Positions 44,831 to 54,402 of a stretch of DNA of 64,000 nucleotides are shown here, piece after piece. Origin of the DNA: Siphonodentalium dalli (taxonomy: Eukaryota > Mollusca > Scaphopoda > Gadilida > Siphonodentaliidae); assembly GCA_032622095.1 (NCBI GenBank), contig CP136061.1:67707127-67771126 (forward strand). Direction: 5' to 3'. The translations under genes were made by a program, and so were the position numbers. The notes under the pieces are model-generated. The model did no database searches, was not told the DNA's origin, and saw only the letters and a program-made list of their open reading frames with translations. Positions within the stretch are counted from its first letter, which is position 1, and every line of letters starts with the position of its first letter.

Positions 44831-46119
44831 ATAGAGTAACTCCCAGGCTACGATCTTGGCATCCACACTGTATCATGTTGACATTTATTTTATCATAATG
44901 GACCAGAATAGCCAAAGATTACGGTCCATCTCAGTTCTGTCTCAAAGTTCTGCCCATTTCCTTTCGATAAATATGGCCAAAATCACAAAAGAGGTTCTCG
45001 GCAAAATTACATACTTTAAAATGAATTTGTCATGCCCCATACGGAACTGGGACAACCAGAATAGAACATGTAGTTGTCAATTAATTAACTAACACGTATA
45101 ATAACCAAGTGAGTCACAATTTGCTACCTTTTCGGATAATGCAGCGAATGTTCGGGATATATGTAAAAAATTAACATTTTACAAATTTGGTTGCCATTTT
45201 GGAAGCCATCTTGAGCAATTTGGTCTATAAAGACCGTAGTGTGACACATTTAAAATAGAGCAAAACAATAAACACCTTTCAATCCAAAGATAGTTATATT
45301 TTACCTGAAAAAATGGTCCAAACCTGAAAAGTGAATTTTTGCCAATATTTATGTCAAGTTTTTGAGAGAAAAGTCCAATATTTTTGACGATGTCAGTGGT
45401 GAGATTAGTAACAATTAACCATGGTGCATCAGACATGTTAGTAGTCAATGTATATAATGCAGAATAGCCAATTTTATACATCAACCACAAGGTGTAAGCG
45501 ATTTCAGGACACGCTGGTGTAATATTTACCATTTTCCATATTATGGCGGCCATATTGGCAGCCATTTTGAGCCAAAGTACGAATTTTGGTTCCAGTGATT
45601 TGGAATATTCATAGGTAATGATATGCCTCACTTACATTACAAAGTTCTGTTCATTTCTTGTTGAAATATGACTAGAATCCCAATTGAGATTTATTGTGAA
45701 ATTTTATACCGCATATTGTAGAATCTAATTTTTGAGGGATCGGAAGGGGTTCTGACCCAAATAATAGCATATTTAATTGCTCCAATGATCAGTTAATATA
45801 CAAAATATAAAATAATGTTGCATTACTCGACTAGTTCCAAACAGCATGAATTGATCTAGAAGATATTTGTGAAAAAATGTCTTATTTTCAACTTCCGGCG
45901 GCCATTTTGGTGGCCATCTTGGATGGTGAGTTTCAATTTTGGCCCAAAAAAGTGTCAATATGTCTTAGCTTCACGAAAATATAAACATTTGTATACATTT
46001 TACTAGATTTTCTCGCTATAATTTGCATAAAACTGACTTAGGGTCTGGTCTGAAAAACGGCGGCCATGATGGACGCCATCTTGTCTGGAGTCTACACGGC
46101 CACTTTTTAGCTCAACTTA

Positions 46120-47670
46120 CTTTTGTAAGTTTGAGCTATTGCCATGGTTTGGCGTCCGTCGTCCGTGTGTCCGTGTGTCCGTGTGTGCGTGTGTCCGTCA
46201 ACAATTTCCTTTGGCGCGGGCTACAGGTTGTACCTTTGGTCTAATCTTCATGAAATTTGTCATGAATGTTGACATTGACATGTAGATGGGAACGAGTCAT
46301 TTTGGGGTCATTCGGCCAAAACACATGGCCACTGGCAGCCATCTTGGATTTCAAGATTCAATCCATTGGCACGGCCTACAGGTCGTACTGTTCATCTGAT
46401 CATCATGAAATTTGTCATTGATGTTAACAATGACATGTAGATGGGAACGAGTGATTTTGGGGTTGTTCGGCCAAAAAACATGGCTGCCAGCAGCCATCTT
46501 TGATTTTACTCTTTGCATGACTAAATCCTTTGGCGCGGGCTACAGGTCGTTGTTTTTGTCGGAAGTTTATGAAATTTGTCATGAATGTTAACACTGTCAT
46601 GTAGATGGGAACGAGTGATTTTGGAGTTGTTCGGCCAAAAAACATGGCCGCCAGCAGCCATCTTGGATTTTACTCTTTGCATGACTAAATCCTTTGGCGC
46701 GGGCTACAGGTTGTTGTGTTGGTCGGAAGTTTATGAAATTTGTCATGGATGTTAACACTGACATGTAGATGGGAACGAGTGATTTTGGAGTCGTTCGGCC
46801 AAAACACATGGCCGCCAGCAGCCATCTTTGATTTTACTCTTTGCATGACTAAATCCTTTGGCGCGGGCTATAGGTTGCCTTTGGTCTAATCTTTATAAAA
46901 TTTGTCATGAACGTTGACATTGACATGTAGATGGGAACGAATCATTGTGGGGTCATTCGGCCAAAAAACATGGCCGCGGCGGCCATCTTGGATTTCAAAA
47001 TTCAATCCATTGGCGCGGGCTACAGGTCGTACTGTTCGTCTGATCATCATGAAATTTGTCATGAATGATAACAATGACATGTAGATGGGATCGAGTCGTT
47101 TTGGGGTCATTCGGTCAAAAAACATGGCCGCCAGCAGCCATCTTGGATTTTACTCTTTGCATGACTAAATCCTTTGGTGCGGGCTACAGGTCGTAGCTTT
47201 GGTCAGATGGTCATGAAATTTGTCATGAATTATAACAATGACATGTAGATGGGAATGAGTCGTTTTGGGGTCATTCGGTCAAAAAACATGGCCACCAGCA
47301 TTTTACTCTTTGCATGACTAAATCCTTTGGCGTGGGCTACAGGTCATACCTTTGATCTGATCTTTATTAAATTTGTCATGGATGTTAACACTGACATGTA
47401 GATGGGAACGAGTGATTTTGGAGTCGTTCGGCCAAAAAACATGGCCGCCAGCAGCCATCTTGGATTTTACTCTTTGCATGACTAAATCCTTTGGCACGGG
47501 CTACAGGTTGTACCTTTGGTCTAATCTTTATGAAATTTGTCATGAATGTTGACATGTAGATGGGAACGAATCATTGTGGGGTTATTCGGCCAAAAAACAT
47601 GGCTGCCAGCGGCCATCTTGGATTTCAAAATTCAATCCATTGGCGCGGTCTACAGGTCGTACTGTTCGTC
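46120..47670 (+). repeat. ~158-bp satellite, about ten units, with YY1-like motifs
   Basis: GCGCGGGCTACAGG (or a close variant) recurs near 46,214, 46,370, 46,533, 46,698, 46,861, 47,015, 47,177, 47,329, 47,492 and 47,643, spacings of 151-165 bp. Each unit has GAAATTTGTCATGAATGTTA, ACATGTAGATGGGAACGAGT, TCGGCCAAAAAACATGGCCG and CAGCAGCCATCTTGGATTT. The array opens with GAGCTATTGCCATGG..GTCCGTCGTCCGTGTG. An inverted relative lies at 61,010-61,395 and a single unit at 4,430-4,535. Confidence 0.92.
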
Positions 47671-48206
47671 TGATGTGTACTGTAACAAATGTATTTATTC
47701 ATTACTCTGTGAGAAACTATCTAACGATGAAATTGCAGTTGCCGAAAGATACAACTCAACATATACTCGTGTAAACCAAATGTGAGCAAATCGCCGAGTA
47801 CTTCACGAAGTGAACGACAGTCACCATATGGTGCAATGAACCTACCTGTGCTTCAATTTCTAGTTCGAGCAGACACAATGGCTGCTACGCTGCTACACGA
47901 GGAAACGGACACAAACAAAATCATCGCGATCTGTGACACTTGCGGTGAACTAATTTCTGACTTAGTAGAATTTGTGTACAATATGGCTCGGCATTGTTGT
48001 GTTAATCATGATGAGAATAACGACATATGTGTGAATTGTGCTACGATCAACATGGACGCAAAAAACCCAATCAGAACTGTGATGATGTCAACCAATCGGA
48101 CCACATCAAAGTCGATGCTATTATAGATGTAACCACCGAACCAGACCAGCCGACCGATACTATGGAAACCAATAGTACAAATAATATGGATACCAACGAA
48201 CCACAA

Positions 48207-48836
48207 TATAGACGCGAACATCATCAGTTACATTACATATATAAAATTACTAACAACCTTGCACCCAACTACTTATCAACTATCTTACCTCCTCGTGCTG
48301 GCAATATCTCGAGATACTCAAAGCGGAACCCTGGAAACTTCTATTGTTACTTCTGTCACACAGAACATTTAAAAAAATCCTTCCTACCCTCTATGACACA
48401 ATCATTGAATAAGCTTCCAACTATCGTAACTGATACGTTTAACCTAAAAGAATTTAAGGTCAATCTTAGTTTTATAGATTTGACCCTAAAACCACCTCCT
48501 TATTTTCAAACTGGGAGTCGGAAAGAAAATATAATCCATTCTAAAATTCGCAACGGTTGCAGTGAACTTCGCTTAGATATGTATGATAACTTTATAGCCG
48601 AAAGCCTGGTGTGTAATTGTGGCACAGAGATCGAGGATGCCTTTCACTTCTTTTTCGAATGTCCATTGTTCCGACCGCAAAGAACTAAATTATATGATAG
48701 ACTAGATGAGTATGCTTTCACACTAGTAGACGTAAACCACTTCCTCAGAGGCGCCCCAAGCATTCCACAGCATCGAAACCAGCTACTCTTTTACATTGTA
48801 CAAAAATATATATCAGAAAGTAAACGTTTCACTTAA
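48207..48836 (+). pseudogene. Reverse transcriptase C-terminal fragment (CR1-like)
   Basis: Within the insertion the frame shows YIYKITNNLAPNYLSTILPP, KKSFLPSMTQSLNKLPTIV, KIRNGCSELRLDMYDNF and CNCGTEIEDAFHFFFEC (C-x-C-x8-H-x4-C), then FRPQRTKLYDRL, ending in ISESKRFT. This is the usual region after the polymerase core in CR1/jockey-type elements. It has no internal stop. Only the part from about codon 61 of the long open frame belongs to the retrotransposon; the earlier residues come from the target ORF. Confidence 0.85.
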
Positions 48837-49081
48837 CGAAGAAAAATCGTAAACAACTTACGGCACGACATGGCATGTAATCTACAGGAGAGGACCTCAG
48901 GACCGGTATAACATCAATCACCAGACATCATCATCAACATTCTTATTATTATATGTACATTATATCTGTTATTCATCTTGTTTAAACATTTGTGTAAATA
49001 TTGTCGGGAGAGGGGCCACCTTAAGTTGTTATAGCTTGTCCCCCAATCCCTTGTAAACTGAGTTATAATAAATATGTTTAA
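48207..49081 (+). mobile_element. 5'-truncated non-LTR retrotransposon with 15-bp target duplication
   Basis: ACCAACGAACCACAA stands at 48,192-48,206 and again at 49,082-49,096. Between them lie the C-terminal part of a reverse transcriptase, a ~245-bp 3' UTR (GAGAGGGGCCACCTTAAGTT..) and an AATAAATATGTTTAA end. Target duplications of this size, 5' truncation and a polyadenylation-like 3' end are the hallmarks of target-primed reverse transcription. The insertion falls in frame with the upstream ORF and makes a chimeric 269-codon frame. Confidence 0.93.
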
Positions 49082-49328
49082 ACCAACGAACCACAAAATG
49101 TGCCGAAATCCAGACATAAAATCTAAACAGCTTATACTTGGAGAACAGAAAGTTAGAAAAAGTAGAGGAGATAAAAGTGAAGGAACGTGTGATACAAGAG
49201 TTTGACGAGGAGCGAGCATGGTATAAAACTTATTGCAGTATTCAGCCAGGATCGCAGTCACTACAAGTACTAATCAACTGTGTACAGCACTACATCCAAC
49301 TTCATTTGAATAAACTACAGCACCAGAA

Positions 49329-49945
49329 GTGAGGCACAGTAGAATGTCCAAACGACCGTTCCTAATACAATGGCAAGTACCGTGGTATGCAAGGAATTAC
49401 TATGCCGGTTACCGACCTTGCACCGCACTTACGATAATCAGATATACCAGCATTGATAAGACGGCAAGGGTAACGAACGACAGCATAAAGATAGCCAGGA
49501 GCGCAGCTTATAACCTTTACCGGTTGGTAAACGGTCTGGATCCCATATGCTGCATAATTATGTACCAGACGTACACCATTCCCTCACTCGTGTATGGCTG
49601 TGAAGTTCTACAAGCTCGATGTCCATACCTCCTTAACCTTAGGGTATTCCAGAAGAAGACACTAATGAGAATTATGTCTCTCCTGACCAGAGTAGGTGAT
49701 CTTACTATATCACATGAAACGCCATGAATATTATCAACTAACAAGTTTATTAAAATGTCCAATTTATGACAGGATGATAAATGTGAGAGGTGTAAAAACG
49801 AGACAGAAGACATCTCCCACATATTTTGGAATTGTGTTCACGTATACACGTGAACATATAATCGATTTATCCGTATTTACATGTAAGTTACTGGGAGTGC
49901 ATATGGTGTACGAAAGACGTGTAAATGAAGTGAGTGAGATGTGAG
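49329..49945 (+). pseudogene. Reverse transcriptase C-terminal fragment with frameshift
   Basis: The first part (to 49,727) reads KIARSAAYNLYRLVNGLDP, YQTYTIPSLVYGCEVLQ and VFQKKTLMRIMSLLTRV, the thumb/connector region of non-LTR reverse transcriptases. Beyond a frameshift near 49,720 the reading continues in another frame with LKCPIYD.., then CERCKNETEDISHIFWNC at about 49,785-49,838 (C-x2-C-x8-H-x4-C) before a stop. It follows the degraded Cys/His ORF with no gap, consistent with one old element. Confidence 0.75.
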
Positions 49946-50087
49946 CGAATTGGAAGAATGTCACTTGATCCATTATAACATGTTCCTCTATTTGTATTTA
50001 CATTCCTTCATTGATGTCTGTTTATTCCAATGAAAAACAAAACAAAAAGATAAAAAACATAACATCAACATCAACAGTATGTGCTGA

Positions 50088-50301
50088 TTATATTGCAGTA
50101 TTCAGCCAGTCTACCATCATACATCTGCACCAGATGTACATCATTCATGTACTATTATATGACTGCGAAGTTCTACAACCTCGATGTTCACACCTCGTTA
50201 ACTTTGGGGTATTCCAGACACTAAAGAAAACAATGTCTCACTTGACCAGAGTGGATGATTTTACTGTACCACGTGAAACCCCTATTATATCATTAAAATA
50301 G
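50088..50301 (+). pseudogene. Internally deleted second copy of the 49.2-49.7-kb element
   Basis: TATTGCAGTATTCAGCCAG matches 49,228 onward; the next bases jump to the homologue of 49,563 onward (GAAGTTCTACAA.CTCGATGT, GGGTATTCCAGA, GACCAGAGT). About 300 bp present in the first copy are absent. It reads VLLYDCEVLQPRCSHLV and is only a remnant. Confidence 0.75.
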
Positions 50302-50694
50302 CCGTCACATATTGCCTTAGCCTCAATATTGATGAATAAGCGCGTGCTTCCCGGGATCACTTGGCATCGCGCTAACAAAATTTACATTGATTTCGGCGAA
50401 TTAATACTATTTAGAAAAGCCACGCATGACACCAAAACCAGACAATGCAAAATTTATTGATTTTTTTCATTAAACTTCGTTGCACTAACGAAAATAGACA
50501 CAAAAACAAAGAGGCAAATTGGGGGACTATGTTTTCCGTCGCCAGCCAGAGCGCGCAATTCTGTCATACACGGTTCTGAAGCATATCAGCCAGCGCTGTA
50601 AATGTATGTATTTTGCAACTTTTTTTAAGGATTTTGATTTGTTAAAACACATACAGCTCTAGCTTGTTTCATGTGATATACAATATCTTCAACT
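50302..50694. other. No recognised gene
   Basis: No gene or repeat recognised. Confidence 0.5.
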
Positions 50695-50817
50695 CGTGAT
50701 GTTGGGATATAAGATTTTATGAGACTCGTTTGATAAATTTGATTCACAACTAGTCTACGACTGGTTGTAAATCAAATTTATCAAACTCTTCATAAAATCT
50801 TATATCCCAACATCACT
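50695..50817. repeat. 123-bp hairpin
   Basis: CGTGATGTTGGGATATAAGA, TTTTATGA and GTTTGATAAATTTGATT pair with AATCAAATTTATCAAAC and TCATAAAATCTTATATCCCA around CTAGTCTACGACTGG. Probably a palindromic MITE. Confidence 0.9.
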
Positions 50818-51660
50818 CGGTGGAGATCCTCTATTTCTACATCCACCCTGGAATACTTCCCATCGAACCATAACTGGATATTCGTATACTCTGTCTCACA
50901 AGTATTGAGATTGCTGAACGAGAAATAACTATTAATTCTAATGATAGCTCCAGTTCGTAGCTAAAAGAAGACTAATGATAAAGTATGAACTATCGAGTGC
51001 AATGGACCTACGACAAAATCCTTTTTTAAAATGAGGATGGTGTTCAGGCATAAGAACAGTGTCATATTTGTTTAGAATACTGAATAGTTTGACGCATATA
51101 TATATACGCCAGTATCTATATTCCGTGACAATTTAATCAATCCTCCCCCACTTAGCCTTCTGACTTGCGTTTTCTCATATTAAAGTTGATGCGTCATCTC
51201 ATCAATAACGTAGACTCAGCGTAATGTTAACTCGTGCAGATTTGATGTGTGATGAGATCATTGTTACTCACTGACCAGAATAATCGCCGTATGTCGGTTA
51301 CTAAATGGGCAAGATAACTTCGTGGTTACAAACGTGTGGCTAATCTTGTTTCCGATACCATGGTTCAGATCAAGCCGGATCTAACCGACTGTGTATGTTC
51401 TGATTCTTACCTGATTAATACGTTTTCAGTTGCTTGTTTATTGCTCTCATTTCCATCGGCATGTTGGTTCGTCCCTATTGATTGATTGATTGAGGTTTAA
51501 CGTTCAGTGTTCTGTTTTGTTTTTATAATTTGAGCTAACAAATGTTCTAAAAAATTCACCTCGGACAGTCCTTCGAATTATGGCCAGGTCAAAGCCTGGT
51601 ACATAGCTTGAGTGGTGACTCGTTTAGCCACTGCATACAACATAAGCCTAGTATATCTTT
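50818..51660. other. No recognised gene
   Basis: About 840 bp with no recognised gene; GATTGATTGATTGA near 51,480 is the only simple repeat. Confidence 0.5.
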
Positions 51661-51664
51661 CTAT

Positions 51665-52400
51665 AGTGAGACAGGCGTTAACAAAATTAGATTCGAAATT
51701 CAAATGAATACGTGATACCAGTAGCAAACATTACTATGCAGAAAGCAAAACAGCAAACGACATGGAGACAATACATCCGATAACAGTAATGTATTCTGCA
51801 AATATATGACGAGGTTTGAGTAGCCGGGTCAACTCAACCAGCGTCTCGGAACGTTGAACGGCCGTTGGTGGACCAAGAGCAAAGCCCTACCACATTTCGT
51901 TCATTAGATCCATCGGGCGATACGGCCGCCACAGTACCGCGAGGATACACCAACCACCTTGGTATGCACCCACAACAAAAGGGTGCCACATTTGTGGATA
52001 CTTACCGCTCGTATTGGCGCGGTGGACATATAATACCTCGGGCCCACACGCCGGATCATGGACAAATGAAAGCAGATCAGATAGAAAGTGCACGTTATGC
52101 AAAAGGGAGCTTGGTGACGAATACCACGTAATACTTAAGTGCCCCATATTGAGCGAACCAAGAACAAAATATTTAAAAAGCTATTATTATACTCGGCCGA
52201 ACATCTGCAAACTGAACGCCCTTTTCACATCAAATAATAAAAGAACAATAACGAATCTGGCGAAATTTATATACGAAGTCCAGCTGATAATGGAACCTCC
52301 CTGAGGCTCAACTCCAATCCAATCTATATATATGTTTATACAGTGTCGAGTATATATGACTCGGAACTTTATTTATTTCCACTGCTACTCGTACTTGTAG
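51665..52400 (+). mobile_element. Retrotransposon remnant incl. reverse transcriptase 3' end
   Basis: The 5' part is shared with 6,640-7,440. From about 52,014 to 52,304 the frame reads RWTYNTSGPHAGSWTNE, CTLCKRELGDEYHVILKC (C-x2-C-x8-H-x4-C), LSEPRTKYLKSYYYTRP and LAKFIYEVQLIMEPP, then TGA. This is the C-terminal zinc-knuckle-like end of a non-LTR reverse transcriptase. Upstream the reading is broken by frameshifts; the frame at 51,865-52,131 is a shifted reading. The 3' UTR ends in TTTATTTATTTCC. Confidence 0.75.
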
Positions 52401-52410
52401 GTACATGCTA

Positions 52411-52615
52411 CCCCCCCCCCCCCCCCACGCACACACAAACAAAACCGCTCACATGTTAAGGAAATTGTCCACTCTTTATACGACACTCCAAACACATGAT
52501 TCCCGGCAATCAACTTCCTATGTATATATCCAATATAGCGCTGATTCCACCCCCCCCCCCCCCACATACTATCCTCAATCTGACGACCCTTTGATCTACC
52601 CCCCCCCCCCCCCCC
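52411..52615. repeat. Three poly-C tracts with CACACA
   Basis: C-runs of 16 (52,411-52,426), 14 (52,550-52,563) and 17 (52,599-52,615) bases, each followed by ACGCACACAC or ACATA. Open frames through them are proline- or glycine-rich artefacts. Confidence 0.9.
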
Positions 52616-53037
52616 ACATAGTCGCACTCGACTTTCCGCGCTATTGATAAGTTTAACATAATTTGTATAAACCTTAATGAGTATATACGCACGCATGTGC
52701 AATATCAATATTGAATATGATTATGCATGTCAACATCTATAATATCTCTGTTATGTCAACATGTACGACGATTTGAGATTAATTAAATTCTGATTCTGAA
52801 TAACATCGGAGTGACATGAGTGACTAGTATCCAGCGATTGACACGTTCCGTTAAATAAGAAATGCACGATCCATACATTCAAGAGTGGTGGACCTCCATT
52901 GATAAATCTAGTAAATTCACGTTTTATAGAATAATTATTAAAAACAATTTCGAACCGTAAACCTATATACCACTTAGTGATAACCTGGTGGTCAACAACC
53001 TCAGCAAATGCCGAACTAGAAAACAACATATGATATT

Positions 53038-53673
53038 TTGGTGGCCAAATTTCGACTTCCCAGAGAAGAAATTTATTATACGTTTTCAAAGTTTGCCAGT
53101 CTAGCAAAAATTCCAATTACCGCCTGTCTATTTCCCGCCGCACAAAAGCGAAATATAATAAAGAGTGTCGAAACCCATCAACAGTGCAGTGTGGGTTCTA
53201 GTTTGGGGTTTCTAGCCGTTTGTGTTCAACATATCCTCATGCAAATTGGTTCATATATACACCGACTTTTCAAACTTAAGTACGAAATAGAACCTTATCT
53301 TCTTCACACAACATCAATAGAAAATAGAATCGTTTTCACTAGACTGCGAATAAGTAATCATAAATTGGCTATTGAAAAAGGACGCCACACTCAACCGCCG
53401 ACGGTATTGGGACACAACCTGTGTATATTTTGTTCCGCTGATGCTATTGAAGACGAAAACCACTTTCTTTTAGAATGTAGTGCTTACCGCACACCACGTC
53501 TCGAACTCATTAACATTATGAAGACACAGTTCCCAGACTTTACAAGCATGACCTAAACTGAACAGCTTGTCAAAATCTTATCCATCAATATTTCAAATAG
53601 ATGCACTTCAATTTGTCATATAGTCCGAAGATTATTTTCCGCACGCGATGAGCATCGTATCATAAATCAATGA
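53038..53673 (+). pseudogene. Reverse transcriptase C-terminal fragment with one nonsense codon
   Basis: The frame reads YYTFSKFASLAKIPITAC, then from about 53,300 IENRIVFTRLRISNHKLAIE (a conserved block in many non-LTR C-termini), then CIFCSADAIEDENHFLLEC (C-x2-C-x9-H-x4-C) and RTPRLELINIMKTQFPDF. TAA at 53,554-53,556 interrupts it, after which the same frame continues with LVKILSINISNR and FSARDEHRI to TGA at 53,671. The 3' end about 140 bp further on is TTATCTTATCTTAT, a short tandem tail of the kind found on some CR1/L2-type elements. Confidence 0.8.
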
Positions 53674-53878
53674 ATAAATAGAGACGAGACGATCCTATGC
53701 ACATTCAGCTTAACTGGGGTTATACACATTAACATATATTACAATGTACAACTATATGTTGTTATGTATGCATACTGTCGTTTTGCCAATTAAATTATCT
53801 TATCTTATATCCGTTATTTCATTGAATAGCCGTAGTGAAAACACATCATAAAAACCTTTCATCCTGTACGTCATGTCG

Positions 53879-54402
53879 ATATATTTACATACTAAGTGTG
53901 ATTATCACTAAATCCAGCATTCTGATTGGTCGGCGCCCACGTGGCTAGTTGCCATTTATGCAATTATATCTCGGTGAACGCGCAACAGCTCATAACTGCA
54001 GCATCATAGTTACATCAACGCGTCATAGGTTTTGGAAAGACGAATGCGTAATGTTTTGGGCGCATTTGGACTCGCGCAGGATTGACTTAATAAATCATCG
54101 GGTTTCAATATAAAGAGAAATTGTTCCTGTTAACTTTTGCCAAGGGTGCTATGGGATATTTTGGGCTGGTTTTGTCACGATACACTATTCGATTTAAATA
54201 CATTTACAAAAGTGGCTTTTTCGCTAAATGTATATAAATATAAGGATTAACTGTCATGTGGACTGTTTTTATGGAGATGTAACCGTGAGGTAAGTGGTCA
54301 TAACTTGTATGTAAAAACCCTTCGGGTTTTACACAAGTTATGACCACTTACCTCACGGTTACATCTCCATAAAAACAGTCCACATGACAGTTAATCCTTA
54401 TA
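53879..54402 (+). mobile_element. Hairpin-ended ~510-bp repeat, copy 2
   Basis: Same limits as 17,144-17,652: ATATATTTACATACTAAGTG at the start, CTGATTGGTCGGCGCCCACG inside, giant hairpin at the end. Differences are scattered substitutions and a short insertion near 53,955. Confidence 0.85.
54239..54402. repeat. 164-bp near-perfect hairpin, copy 2
   Basis: The arms pair from TATAAGGATTAACTGTCATG to CATGACAGTTAATCCTTATA with almost no mismatches, more perfect than copy 1. AACCGTGAGG pairs with CCTCACGGTT here; copy 1 has AACGGTGAGG with CCTCACCGTT. Confidence 0.94.

Larger units (their letters stand above)
41210..46108. mobile_element. Foldback-type element 2, 4.9 kb
   Basis: The ends are AAAAGTGGCCGTGTAGACTC at 41,210 and its complement to 46,108. 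The arms (41,210-42,490 and 44,830-46,108) match inverted over ~1.28 kb, for example GCAAATTATAGCGAGAAAAT, CTTTTTTGGGCCAAAATTGA, TCTAGATCAATTCATGC and GCCTGGGAGTTACTCTAT. Inside, two minisatellite blocks run in opposite directions (42,490-43,140 and 43,165-44,830), so the whole element is one large palindrome with unequal inner arms. There is no transposase, and no long target duplication was found. The layout matches foldback/Galileo-type elements. Confidence 0.88.
47671..49330 (+). pseudogene. Degraded Cys/His-rich ORF, possibly retroelement ORF1, split by an insertion
   Basis: Successive frames read as one decayed protein: YCNKCIYSLLCEKLSNDE; then NLPVLQFLVRADTMAATLL, ICDTCGELISDLVEF and MARHCCVNHDENND (frame from 47,782); then a +1 shift into MCELCYDQHGRKKPNQNC and an acidic stretch to TNEPQ (48,206). 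A retrotransposon 3' end interrupts here. After the duplicated target at 49,096 the reading resumes, with CRNPDIKSKQLILGEQK and, after another shift, LEKVEEIKVKERVIQEF to 49,330. The Cys/His spacing suggests a zinc-binding module. A reverse transcriptase fragment follows immediately, so this may be the ORF1 of a non-LTR element; it could also be a dead host gene. Confidence 0.5.

Noticed and set aside
45179-45631. 150-codon minus-strand ORF
   Set aside because: It lies wholly in the right arm of foldback element 2, and the matching stretch of the left arm is not open in the corresponding frame. Its residues derive from repeated ATGGCGGCC-type motifs.
48027-48206. N-terminal 60 residues as part of the reverse transcriptase
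   Set aside because: The 15-bp target duplication shows that this part belongs to the pre-existing target ORF, not to the retrotransposon.
52385-52708. Glycine- and proline-rich ORFs on both strands
   Set aside because: They are produced by the three poly-C tracts.
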